From: Actinomyces qiguomingii
GTDB lineage: Bacteria; Actinomycetota; Actinomycetes; Actinomycetales; Actinomycetaceae
Assembly: GCF_004102025.1 (NCBI RefSeq)
Contig: NZ_CP025228.1
Coordinates: forward strand, 3,286,001 to 3,350,000
Length of the DNA: 64,000 nucleotides
Reading direction: 5' to 3'
Shown here: piece after piece, positions 1 through 7,731 of the stretch
Numbering within the stretch: position 1 is the first letter of the stretch
Layout of the letters: each line of letters opens with the position of its first letter
The notes under the pieces: generated by a model
What the model was told of the DNA's origin: nothing
What the model saw: the letters and a program-made list of their open reading frames with translations, nothing else
Databases searched by the model: none
Made by a program: the position numbers and the translations under genes

Positions 1-199
1 ACCTGCGCAAGGCCGGCCGGGCGCGGATTGACGCCAAGCTCAAATCCAAGGGCGCCAAGCGCCATGCCGCCTGGGCGCAGGCCATCACCGACGCTCTGGG
101 CAAGCAGACCGTGGTCGTGGCCGGTACCGAGGGGCAAGCCCCATGTTCCTATTAGCCTTCGCCTCCCTCAGATCCGACCCGGCCTCACGGGCCTACTAC
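1..199 (+). pseudogene. IS110-family transposase, 3' remnant (part 1)
   Basis: The first ~130 bases match the 33124-33253 segment of the other IS110 copy and keep its frame (RKAGRARIDAKLKSKGAK). At about 131 the sequence jumps to the equivalent of 33556, so about 300 bp inside the gene are deleted. The frame then hits TAG shortly afterwards. The fragment enters from the left window edge, and an IS3 element is inserted at 200. It cannot encode an active recombinase. Confidence 0.8.
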
Positions 200-287
200 T
201 GATTTGCTTCAGCGTTCGTGTCCGGTTTTGGGCTGAGGATCAGACCGCATGGGTAGGGTCTTCGTGACACCTTGAGGAGGGTGCGCG

Positions 288-635
288 ATGAGCAGTGATG
301 CTGACACGACGAGGGGTTCTGGGCGTCGGGCCAAGGTGTTCTTGTCGCCTTCGCAGAAGTATGAGATCTACGTAAGGCTGATGCGAGAGGAGGTCACGGT
401 GGGGGCGGCTGCGACCGAGGCCGGAGTGGACCGCTCCACGATCGTGAGGCTGCGGCAGGTCGCCAGGCAAGGCGCCTTGGACGCGTTGTCGGCTTCGCGT
501 CCGGGTTCGTCTGGCAAGTCGGCTCGTGATGTCGAGCTTGAGCAGGCCAGGGCCGAGATCGACCGCTTGACCCGTACGGTGACGGAGCAGGCGGTGAAGT
601 TGGTGGTGCTGGAGAAAAAAGGGGGCTCGGTCTGA
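288..635 (+). CDS. IS3-type transposase OrfA
   Basis: A 115-residue helix-turn-helix protein that would bind the element's ends. A DNA-binding region around residues 20-60 (VGAAATEAGVDRSTIVRLRQ) is followed by a coiled-coil-like tail rich in E, R and L. This is the usual OrfA layout of IS3 elements. A run of six A then G lies at 615-621, just before the stop, and orfB lies in the -1 frame, so an OrfAB fusion by slippage is possible. However, the A-run is not in the canonical A-AAA-AAG phase. The orfA stop and orfB start also overlap as TGATG, which would allow coupled initiation. Confidence 0.85.
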   Translation: MSSDADTTRGSGRRAKVFLSPSQKYEIYVRLMREEVTVGAAATEAGVDRSTIVRLRQVARQGALDALSASRPGSSGKSARDVELEQARAEIDRLTRTVTEQAVKLVVLEKKGGSV

Positions 636-1723
636 TGCCCGGTGCCCCGGTCCCCGCCCGGGTGGATGCGCCCGTCAAACAGGGGCTTTTGGAGCTGGTG
701 GACTACGCCACCGGTCAGGGCTGGACCGTGGCTAAGGCCTGTGAGGTCCTGGGACTGGCCGAGCGACGCTACCGGCGCTGGAAACGGCGCCAGAACGGGG
801 TAGGACTGGCCGACGCCCGGCCTGGCGCCGCTGTCAATGCCCTGATGCCGTGCGAGATCGAGGCGATTGTGGACGCCTTCGAGACTTTCGGTGAGAAGGA
901 CTTCTCTCACCGTCGCCTGGCTCACCGAGGCTCCTACAACGGGTTGTTCTGGGCGTCGGCCTCCACCGTCCGCAGGGTCCTGAATGACCACGAGCTTCGG
1001 TTCAGGCATCCCGCCCGGCCAGCGCGCTCCAAGCGTCGTCCGTTCCCCGACTGGGCGACGTACAAGCCCAACTCGATCTGGATCTACGACTCCACTCACT
1101 TCACCGCCTGCGGCATGACTGTGCTGATCATCGAGGATCTGGTCTCACGCAAGTGGATCACCCATGTGGTCTCCAGCGAGGAGACCCACCACCAGGTCCG
1201 CCTCGCCTTCGAGCAGGCCCTGGACGCCGAAGGCCTGCTCGAGGCCGCCCTGGAACGAGCCCAGGCCCTGAAGCGCCGGCTGACGCTTGACGGAGACGAT
1301 GAACTGACCCCGATCCTGTTGGCGGTGTCCGACAACGGCTCCCAGATGATTGCTGCCAACACCCGCAGGTTCATGGCCATGGTCGCCATCGCCCAGCACT
1401 TCGGACGGCCGGCGACTCCGACCGACCAGGCCTGGATCGAGTCCCTCAACGGAACACTCAAGGCCGAGTGGCCTCACCTGCTGGCAATCACCGATCCCGC
1501 TGTCCTGAGGGCCGAACTCGACTCTGTGCGCACCGAGTACAACAGCCAGCGCTTGCACTCCGGAATCGGCTACGTCACACCCCTGGACGAGCACACCGGG
1601 CGCGGGCCGGCCATCCGCAAGGCCCGCCAGGAAGGCCTGAAACGGGCCGCTCAGCAGCGCCTTGCCTACAACCGCAAACAACGAGACAATCAAACCAACC
1701 AAGAAGACCACGATGATGTCTGA
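635..1723 (+). CDS. IS3-type transposase OrfB (integrase core)
   Basis: A 362-residue catalytic subunit with an RNase H-like DDE integrase core. The likely catalytic residues are the Asp in WIYDSTHFT, the Asp in AVSDNGSQM and the Glu in WIESLNGTLK. The N-terminal part has a second helix-turn-helix (CEVLGLAERRYRRWKRR). The length is normal for IS3 OrfB and there are no internal stops, so the element is probably still active. Its ATG overlaps the orfA stop by one base. Confidence 0.88.
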   Translation: MPGAPVPARVDAPVKQGLLELVDYATGQGWTVAKACEVLGLAERRYRRWKRRQNGVGLADARPGAAVNALMPCEIEAIVDAFETFGEKDFSHRRLAHRGSYNGLFWASASTVRRVLNDHELRFRHPARPARSKRRPFPDWATYKPNSIWIYDSTHFTACGMTVLIIEDLVSRKWITHVVSSEETHHQVRLAFEQALDAEGLLEAALERAQALKRRLTLDGDDELTPILLAVSDNGSQMIAANTRRFMAMVAIAQHFGRPATPTDQAWIESLNGTLKAEWPHLLAITDPAVLRAELDSVRTEYNSQRLHSGIGYVTPLDEHTGRGPAIRKARQEGLKRAAQQRLAYNRKQRDNQTNQEDHDDV

Positions 1724-1763
1724 TCCAACCGCCCCAAGCGGACATTAACGCTGAAACAGGTCA

Positions 1764-1935
1764 CTACGACCGCAAACGCGCCCAGGGCAAACGCCTTGGG
1801 CCAGGCCGTACTCGCCCTCGCCCACCGCCGCATCCTCACCCCATATACGCCACCGGTCCGCCACGGCTCCCTCTACGACCCCCAACCAGCACACGACCTA
1901 CCCGCCGCCGCATGACAAACCACATACGGGCACCC
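1764..1935 (+). pseudogene. IS110-family transposase, 3' remnant (part 2)
   Basis: This continues the IS110 remnant on the far side of the IS3 insertion. It matches 33614-33788 of the other copy almost base for base up to the GGCACCCCC that marks the shared end of the three IS110 copies (near 1935, 4683 and 33788). It contains only the last codons and the right-end noncoding sequence. Confidence 0.75.
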
Positions 1936-2291
1936 CCACGATGCGGTAGTCACCCCCTTCATCCGGCTCGCTGCCCGCCTAACGTCCGGGCAGTGAACCG
2001 CGACTCCAACCCTATAGCCCCTCGGTTCGGTATTCGCATGGGTTCTGTCAGCGGAAGGGGCGGGCAGCCTTTGCCCAGATATCACAAGAAAGGCGGTAGC
2101 CCAGAAGGAAACAGACGTGATATCATAGCACCGTAAGATTTGGCGTAACCCTATTAGCCGGAGGTCCTCGATGGGGAGAAGGCTCACGATCTCCAAGTCC
2201 AAGAAGCGCGTTCTAATAGGCATCGCGGCGACACTGGCGATCGCCGCCGCGCTGACAGGCGGATGGATCTGGTGGACCAGACCCGCGCTGC
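1913..2291. repeat. 379-bp near-identical duplication, copy 1
   Basis: This block recurs at 4657-5035 with only about one mismatch seen by eye. It runs from the IS110 right end through the immunity-gene leader into the first ~40 codons of the immunity gene, and identity stops at the codons for TRPAL. The leader includes an inverted repeat, GATATCAC (2078-2085) and GTGATATC (2117-2124), with a candidate -10 TATCAT at 2121. A diverged third copy of the leader lies at about 3518-3715. Confidence 0.9.
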
Positions 2292-2677
2292 GCTCGGCAC
2301 CCTTGCCAGATGAGTCCCAGTCGGATCAGGTGAGGGCACAGGGGGGTTCGACTCCAGATATACTGACGACTGTAGGCGCGATTTCTTCGGCTGGGCTACG
2401 TTCTGAGGATCATGAGTGGGTTGCGCGCCTGCGCTGGACGGATTTGGAGAGTTTAGAGCACATCTACGAACTGCGACTTGGGGAACCGGTAGATATCGAG
2501 GGTCTAGGGGTTGTAACCTTAGTTGGCGTTGATCCGGCTCCGCTTATTGATCCGAACAAGTTTTCTTGGCTTCCAGGCATTGAAGAGAAAGTTGGTGGCG
2601 GCGAATGGATTTACTTCGTGGTCCAATTTAAAGACGGCGTGAGATACTGTGGCCGCGCCGAAGACTACTGTCCGTAA
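2171..2677 (+). CDS. Putative membrane-anchored immunity protein, copy 1
   Basis: A 168-residue protein of unknown family. The N-terminus is basic (MGRRLTISKSKKR), followed by one transmembrane helix at about residues 13-33 and an extracytoplasmic domain of about 130 residues. Two cysteines near the C-terminus (YCGRAEDYC) could form a disulfide. A GGAGG ribosome site lies 6 bases before the ATG. It is one of three tandem paralogues, each converging tail-to-tail on a calpain-toxin gene or fragment (here 39 bp away). That layout suggests a cognate immunity protein, with the membrane anchor implying protection on the outer face. The immunity role is inferred from context, not homology. Confidence 0.7.
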   Translation: MGRRLTISKSKKRVLIGIAATLAIAAALTGGWIWWTRPALRSAPLPDESQSDQVRAQGGSTPDILTTVGAISSAGLRSEDHEWVARLRWTDLESLEHIYELRLGEPVDIEGLGVVTLVGVDPAPLIDPNKFSWLPGIEEKVGGGEWIYFVVQFKDGVRYCGRAEDYCP

Positions 2678-2716
2678 GCTACGTCTAGCCCCGCGAGGAC
2701 AGTTCGATGATTTCCA

Positions 2717-3499
2717 TCAGTCACCCTCCTCTATAGTCGTTTTACCGAAGAACTTCTCATAGTCTGCACGGGAGATTCGTATGTAACCATCCTTGAGGTC
2801 CCCGGATGGCGTGGAATAGTCTCCGGCGGTGTGGTTACGACCCCAAGGGTTGTACAAAGTCACGGTTTCGTCATCGATGGCGACGACGGTGTAGGCGTGT
2901 GCGGACGCACGCCCTTGCCCCCTATAGTCTCCGCCGACGATTCGGTATTGGCCTTCCTCGTCCGGCTCTGCGCCCGGCACGACGTCCGGCCGCCAGGCCC
3001 GCTTCCCCTCGCCGACGGTTACGCCCTCGTCTTCGCCTTCGGAGCGGATGACGCCACCGTCATTCGCGTCCGCCATGGCGGTAACATGATCGCCGTCGTC
3101 GAAGTTGCCGCTTCCAGTGCTGGCGACCACAGACTTTCCAGCCTCAACGGCCTGCTCAATAGTCCGCCACTCGTCATCGGTATACTCGTGTTGCTGCTGT
3201 GGAAGCACACCCCACTTCCATCCGGTGGTGTCTACGACTCGCGAGTCATTGCCGGAGATGTGCTTAATCACCTCACTAGGTTGACCGGAGTACCTGATCG
3301 CGTCGTCCCCGAAGTGCTTGCCGTAGGTGCGCTCGTCCACCGCGATGAGGTCGGTTTTTCCGTTCCCGTAGGTGTAGACGTCGGTGACTTCGACCTCCAC
3401 CTTCTTACCATCATCGTATCGCGTAACGATGAACGCCTGCTTGGACTCATCCCACCGCACGTTCTCACGCAAAACCTGCTCGCCCTCGTCGGTCCATCA
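2717..3499 (-). pseudogene. Orphan calpain-type toxin C-terminus, fragment 1
   Basis: This encodes about 250 residues closely matching the C-terminal half of the full toxin at 5460-6983. Homology starts at TDEG.QVLRENVRWDE. Immediately upstream (3499-3505) the frame is closed by TGA. The only in-frame starts are non-ATG codons such as the TTG at 3472, and no ribosome site precedes them. It keeps the catalytic His (SAHAYTVV) and Asn (LYNPWG) but lacks the catalytic Cys block (QGELGDCYL). It should therefore be inactive alone, and resembles the orphan tip fragments of Rhs/CDI loci that can be recombined into a full-length gene. Confidence 0.85.
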
Positions 3500-3654
3500 C
3501 CTGCACTCCCTCGGCATTCGCATGGGTTCTGCCAGCGGAAGGCGTGAGCAGCCTTTGCCCAGATATCGCAAGAAAGGCGGTAGCGCAGAAGGAAACAGAC
3601 GTGATATCATCGCACCGTAAGATTTAGCGTAACCCTATTAGCCGGAGGTCCTTG

Positions 3655-4170
3655 ATGGGGAGAAGGCTCACGATCTCCAAGTCCAAGAAACGCCTTCTTG
3701 TAAGCATGACGGCGATACTGGTACTGACCGCCGCCGCGCTGTCAGTTGGATGGATCTGGTGGACCAGACCCGCATTGGGATTCGTACCCTGGCCAGAAGG
3801 AACTGAGCCAGACCAAGTCATGGTACAAGGAGGCTCATTGCCTTCGATATACACCACCGCAGGGATGATAACCCCAGCTGGGATGCGTTCGGAGCGACAT
3901 GAATGGATCGCAGGCCTGCGCTGGACGGATTTGGAACACAAAGAACACATTTACGAGCTACGACTTGGAGAATCGGCTAACGTGGAAGGCTTGGGACGCA
4001 TGACACTCGTTGGGGTAGACCCAGGACCACTTATTGATCCGAACAAGTTCTCGTGGCTGCCTGGCGTAAAACAGAAAATCGGTGGCGGGAGCAGGACCTA
4101 CTTCGTTCTTGAATTTGAAGACGGAGTCAGAGAATGCATTCCCTGGGAAGAGGCCGATTGCCTCCACTAG
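3655..4170 (+). CDS. Putative membrane-anchored immunity protein, copy 2
   Basis: A 171-residue paralogue of the genes at 2171 and 4915. It has the same basic N-terminus and single transmembrane helix (residues ~13-35), then an extracytoplasmic domain sharing HEWIAGLRWTDLE and ELRLGES blocks and ending in a two-cysteine tail (ECIPWEEADC). A GGAGG site precedes the ATG at 3655; the in-frame TTG at 3652 is less likely. Its transmembrane helix and the region after residue 40 differ most from the other copies. It faces a very short toxin fragment 32 bp downstream, as if the partner toxin tip was lost. Confidence 0.7.
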   Translation: MGRRLTISKSKKRLLVSMTAILVLTAAALSVGWIWWTRPALGFVPWPEGTEPDQVMVQGGSLPSIYTTAGMITPAGMRSERHEWIAGLRWTDLEHKEHIYELRLGESANVEGLGRMTLVGVDPGPLIDPNKFSWLPGVKQKIGGGSRTYFVLEFEDGVRECIPWEEADCLH

Positions 4171-4202
4171 TAAACCGTTGGCAACGATCATCTGCGCAAC
4201 AG

Positions 4203-4345
4203 TTAGTCTTCCTCGTCCTTCTCTATGGTCGTGACGTCGAAGTACTTCTCATAGTCTGCACGGGAGATTCGTATGTATCCATCTCCCAGGATTCCAGGTG
4301 GTGCAGAATAGTCTTCCACAGTATGGTTTGTCCCCCAGGGATTGA
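4203..4345 (-). pseudogene. Orphan calpain-type toxin C-terminus, fragment 2
   Basis: About 143 bp match the last ~47 codons of the full toxin (YEKYFDVTTIEK region and the DYSAPPG region) and end abruptly at the codons for NPWG, where unrelated IS-like sequence begins at 4346. Only the toxin tail remains, without Cys or His residues. It sits tail-to-tail with immunity copy 2, in the same arrangement as the other two pairs. Confidence 0.85.
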
Positions 4346-4683
4346 GCCGTTCTTGTCAGGGTTGAGGGCGGGGGGGTTAGGGATCGTTGGGGTGGTGCGG
4401 GAAGGTGGGTGTGTCGTTGGTGGGTGCACGCGGAGCCTTCCGGCAGCATGTGTTTCGACAAAGAATAACCAAGCCCGGAAAGAGGCCCCCGCGCGGGTGT
4501 CCTATCGTGCCACCCACGGGCGTACCCGTGGCTACTGCCCGGACCGTGTCCCGGTGGATCGCCGCCCACCGCCGCATCCTCACCCCATGTACGCCACCGG
4601 TCCGCCACGCCTCCCTCTACGACCCCGAACCAGCACACGACCTACCCGCAGCCGCATGACAAACCACATACGGGCACCCCCAC
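4346..4683. mobile_element. IS debris: IS1249-like end and IS110 right end
   Basis: The first part (about 4375-4420) contains GGTGCGGGAAGGTGGG, resembling the left-terminal region of the IS1249-type element near 11437. From about 4560 to 4683 the sequence matches the IS110 3' end seen at 1764-1935 and 33660-33788, with several mismatches. Open frames across this stretch are composites and were not called as genes. This junction replaces the body of toxin fragment 2. Confidence 0.6.
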
Positions 4684-5035
4684 GATGCGGTAGTCACCCC
4701 CTTCATCCGGCTCGCTGCCCGCCTAACGTCCGGGCAGTGAACCGCGACTCCAACCCTATAGCCCCTCGGTTCGGTATTCGCATGGGTTCTGTCAGCGGAA
4801 GGGGCGGGCAGCCTTTGCCCAGATATCACAAGAAAGGCGGTAGCCCAGAAGGAAACAGACGTGATATCATAGCACCGTAAGATTTGGCGTAACCCTATTA
4901 GCCGGAGGTCCTCGATGGGGAGAAGGCTCACGATCTCCAAGTCCAAGAAGCGCGTTCTAATAGGCATCGCGGCGACACTGGCGATCGCCGCCGCACTGAC
5001 AGGCGGATGGATCTGGTGGACCAGACCCGCGCTGA
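4657..5035. repeat. 379-bp near-identical duplication, copy 2
   Basis: Partner of 1913-2291. It spans the IS110 right end, the shared leader and the start of the immunity gene. The near-identity, compared with weaker similarity in the flanking IS110 sequence and in the rest of the immunity genes, points to a recent duplication or gene conversion. The pair is large enough to serve as homology for loss or exchange of the intervening cassettes. Confidence 0.9.
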
Positions 5036-5427
5036 GATCCGTACCTTTACCAGAAGGGACCGAGCAAGATCAATACATGGTTGTTGGCCCGTCACTGCCA
5101 AGCTTGCACACTAGCGCCGGTACGGTCAGGTCGGCTGGGCTACGTTCTGAGGATCACGAGTGGGTGGCTCGTTTGAGGTGGACGGATTTGGAGCGCATTC
5201 AGCATGTTTACGAGCTGCGGCTCGGGGAGTCGGTTTACGCGGAAGGTCTGGGGCGCATGATGCTAGTACGGGTCGACCCTGCTCCGCTTATTGATACAAA
5301 TAAATTATATTGGCTGCCTGGCGTAAAACAGAAAGTCGGTGGCGGGAGCAGGATACACTTCGTTCTTGAATTTGAAGACGGAGTCAGAGAATGCATTCCC
5401 TGGGAAGAGGCCGATTGCGTCCACTAG
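4915..5427 (+). CDS. Putative membrane-anchored immunity protein, copy 3 (partner of full toxin)
   Basis: A 170-residue paralogue with one N-terminal transmembrane helix and an extracytoplasmic domain. The first ~40 residues are identical to copy 1, while the C-terminal tail (ECIPWEEADC) is like copy 2. It therefore looks like a mosaic of the two. It converges on the intact toxin gene with 32 bp between stops, so it is the best candidate for the immunity protein of the functional toxin. GGAGG lies 6 bases before the ATG. The function is inferred from position and topology; no family match was recognised. Confidence 0.72.
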   Translation: MGRRLTISKSKKRVLIGIAATLAIAAALTGGWIWWTRPALRSVPLPEGTEQDQYMVVGPSLPSLHTSAGTVRSAGLRSEDHEWVARLRWTDLERIQHVYELRLGESVYAEGLGRMMLVRVDPAPLIDTNKLYWLPGVKQKVGGGSRIHFVLEFEDGVRECIPWEEADCVH

Positions 5428-5459
5428 TAAACCGTTGGCAACGATCATCTGCGCAACAG

Positions 5460-6983
5460 CTAGTCTTCCTCGTCCTCGTCCTTCTCTATGGTCGTGACGT
5501 CAAAGTACTTCTCATAGTCAGCGCGGGAGATTCGTATGTATCCATCTCGCAGGTCTCCAGGTGGTGCAGAATAGTCTTCCACAGTGTGGTTTGTTCCCCA
5601 GGGATTGTATAGCGTGACGGTCTCGTCGTCGATGGCTACGACGGTGTATGCATGAGCGGATCGTTCTCCTTGGCCATCATAGTCTCCGCCGACGATTCGG
5701 TATTGGCCTTCCTCGTCCGGCTCTGCGCCCGGCACGACGTCCGGCCGCCAGGCCCGCTTCCCCTCGCCGACGGTTACGCCCTCGTCTTCGTCTTCGGAGC
5801 GGATGACGCCATCGTCATTCGTGTCAGCCAGGGCGGTAACCTGATCGCCGTCGTCGAAGTTGCCGCCTCCGGTGGTCGCAATAACAGGCTTCTCGTCCTC
5901 CACTGCCTCCTCGATCGCATTCCACTCCTCGTTCGTGTACCCGTGCTGCTGCTGAGGAAACAGGTTCCACGTCCACCCGATAGTCCTTACCGTCTCAGAA
6001 TCGTTACCTGAGATCGCAGAAATAACATCGTCCGGGTGCCCGCCGTCCCTGACTGCTTCATCCCCGAAGTGCTTGCCGTAGGCGCGCTCATACACCGCGA
6101 TGAGGTCGGTATTTCCGTTCCCGTAGGTGTAGACGTCGGTGACTTCGACCTCCACCTTCTCACCGTCATCGTAGAGCGCAACGATGAATGCCTGCTTGGA
6201 CTCATCCCACCGCACGTTCTCACGCAAAACCTGCTTGCCCTCGTCGGTCCATGAATAGGCCTGAAGCGTAGCCATTAGATAGCAGTCACCTAGCTCGCCT
6301 TGGCTGACATCGTCCCATTCCTCGCCGCCATCCAACTGCTGCTTAATCCGCTCGATCTCGGCATAGGTCAGCTTAGCCTTGTCTTTGGTCTTATCATCAT
6401 CGTCATCGGTTTTGCCCTTACCACCCTGAGCCAGCGGCCCGGCGCCCTTAACCGGTACGCCTGCACCCAGCCCCAGGCTTAAGGCCGCCGCGCTGCGTAT
6501 GGCGGCGAGGTTGACCTCTGCGAGTATGCCCGCCCACGCCTGGGCGACCGCGGGCACAACCGCTGCGGCCACGATACCGGCCGCCGGGGTACCCAGCGCG
6601 GCCAGCACCGTCCGGCCGGCGAACTCCCGCAACTCATCCGCCGCCGCGATCGCAGAATCAAGGACCTGCGCGTAAGCCTCCAGAGGCACCGCACCCGCCT
6701 CTAGCCGCTCGGCGTCTTGCTCCAACGTCCGAGTCAGCTCCCGGGCACCACGCCTGAAAGCATCCGCCGCAGCCCCCTGGAAGGACGGCGTGGCCCCACG
6801 GGCGTAATCAACCAGATCCGCCGCATCCCATAACCCGCGTGCGGTGGTCTTCCAATCCTCCGCAACCGCACGAACAGCCGCCGGATCACCGGGCACCTGC
6901 CCAACCAGCATGCCGCCAACGCCCATCGCAGCCGCAGTTGAGACTCCGCCGTCCAGCGAGGAGGACATAGACAAAGGATGCAT
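5460..6983 (-). CDS. T7SS-type polymorphic toxin with calpain (C2) protease domain
   Basis: A 507-residue protein. Residues ~1-190 form an all-helical WXG100/T7SS-signal-like module (AVAEDWKTTARGLWDAADLV, then SFQGAAADAFRRGA), followed by a charged linker (KTDDDDDKTKDKAK). Residues ~205-507 are a calpain-like cysteine protease with Cys234 in QGELGDCYL, His444 in SAHAYTVV and Asn460 in LYNPWG. An EF-hand-like loop (DTNDDGVIRSED, ~387-398) suggests calcium binding. The ATG at 6983 is preferred, with a purine-rich GAGAAAGAG upstream. It lies ~95 bp downstream of the EspC-like gene, probably in one operon, and faces immunity copy 3. Its substrate is unknown. Confidence 0.82.
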   Translation of the reverse strand: MHPLSMSSSLDGGVSTAAAMGVGGMLVGQVPGDPAAVRAVAEDWKTTARGLWDAADLVDYARGATPSFQGAAADAFRRGARELTRTLEQDAERLEAGAVPLEAYAQVLDSAIAAADELREFAGRTVLAALGTPAAGIVAAAVVPAVAQAWAGILAEVNLAAIRSAAALSLGLGAGVPVKGAGPLAQGGKGKTDDDDDKTKDKAKLTYAEIERIKQQLDGGEEWDDVSQGELGDCYLMATLQAYSWTDEGKQVLRENVRWDESKQAFIVALYDDGEKVEVEVTDVYTYGNGNTDLIAVYERAYGKHFGDEAVRDGGHPDDVISAISGNDSETVRTIGWTWNLFPQQQHGYTNEEWNAIEEAVEDEKPVIATTGGGNFDDGDQVTALADTNDDGVIRSEDEDEGVTVGEGKRAWRPDVVPGAEPDEEGQYRIVGGDYDGQGERSAHAYTVVAIDDETVTLYNPWGTNHTVEDYSAPPGDLRDGYIRISRADYEKYFDVTTIEKDEDEED

Positions 6984-7078
6984 AGAGGAACTCTTTCTCA
7001 AGAGAAGGGAAATGCGAACGGACAGGACGTGCACCACCGGTGGCGTCACCCAGTCGGTGACAACCGCCTGGTTGCCGG

Positions 7079-7453
7079 TTAGATCGTCAGGCCGCGATAG
7101 CTGAACACCCGCCCCACCTCACGTTCGACCATGGCGCCATTGGAATGACCACCACCGAACTTGCGCGAGGAGTCGCCAAGGGCTCGTGCGCCGTCGGCGG
7201 CCTCCTCATCGGTGTTCACGAAATCCCGCCGAGCCACAACCAGCCCATCGGCCAGCTCAACCGCGCGGGACGCATCCTGGCTCGCCCGGTCCTCGAAATG
7301 GTAGGCGAACCGCGCCACCGCGGACGCCAGCACCGGCAAGCCGAAGGCGCCCTCACTGCCGGCGTTCACAACGACCCTCCCTACCGCCGCCTGGCACTCA
7401 TCCACCAGCGCCCCAGCACGATAAAGCTCCTCGGGGACAACCTGTAGAACCAT
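7079..7453 (-). CDS. EspC/WXG100-like type VII secretion partner
   Basis: A small (124-residue) predominantly helical protein beginning VLQVVPEELYRAGALVDEC. Length and helical pattern resemble the EspC/ESX-associated family, which often acts as a secretion partner or chaperone of larger type VII effectors. GGAGG sits 6 bases before the ATG at 7453; an earlier in-frame ATG at 7513 lacks a site this good. It is the first gene of a two-gene operon with the calpain toxin. No ESX ATPase or membrane channel gene is in the window, so the secretion machinery must lie elsewhere. Confidence 0.65.
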   Translation of the reverse strand: MVLQVVPEELYRAGALVDECQAAVGRVVVNAGSEGAFGLPVLASAVARFAYHFEDRASQDASRAVELADGLVVARRDFVNTDEEAADGARALGDSSRKFGGGHSNGAMVEREVGRVFSYRGLTI

Positions 7454-7731
7454 CAGGGACCTCCACAAATCCAGGCCCAACCACCGCATCGCACACGCAG
7501 GCCAGAACCTCACCGATTGATGTACGAACGGTCACAAGCTAGCACCCCAGTCCTGCCCACGCATCCCGAACCACACTGTGATAACCGCAACAACACGTAC
7601 AGCCCACCCCTCGCCGTCCCCGCACGCTCATCCGCCCGCACCCAACCAGCCCGGTGCACGGACACGGGCACCCCGGGTGGTAGTCGGGCGCGAAGGAGCG
7701 CGTTCGGCGCAGCCCTCCCTACAGCAGGACG

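Larger units (their letters stand above)
200..1763 (+). mobile_element. IS3-family insertion sequence, intact
   Basis: A 1564-bp element with imperfect terminal inverted repeats. The left end begins TGATTTGCTTCAGCGTT, and the reverse-complemented right end begins TGACCTGTTTCAGCGTT; both continue with TGTCCG two bases later. It splits an IS110 remnant. The empty site, seen in the other IS110 copy at about 33611-33625, reads GCCTACTACGACC. Here CTAC is present on both sides (196-199 and 1764-1767), giving a 4-bp target duplication, or 5 bp if the terminal A is counted. It carries orfA and orfB. Confidence 0.85.

Noticed and set aside
2717..3472. Fragment 1 as a functional free-standing toxin
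   Set aside because: It lacks the catalytic Cys segment, ATG start and ribosome site.
4134..4880. 248-residue open frame on the plus strand
   Set aside because: It runs through the end of an immunity gene, the antisense of a toxin fragment, IS debris and the repeated leader; no start signal or protein family.
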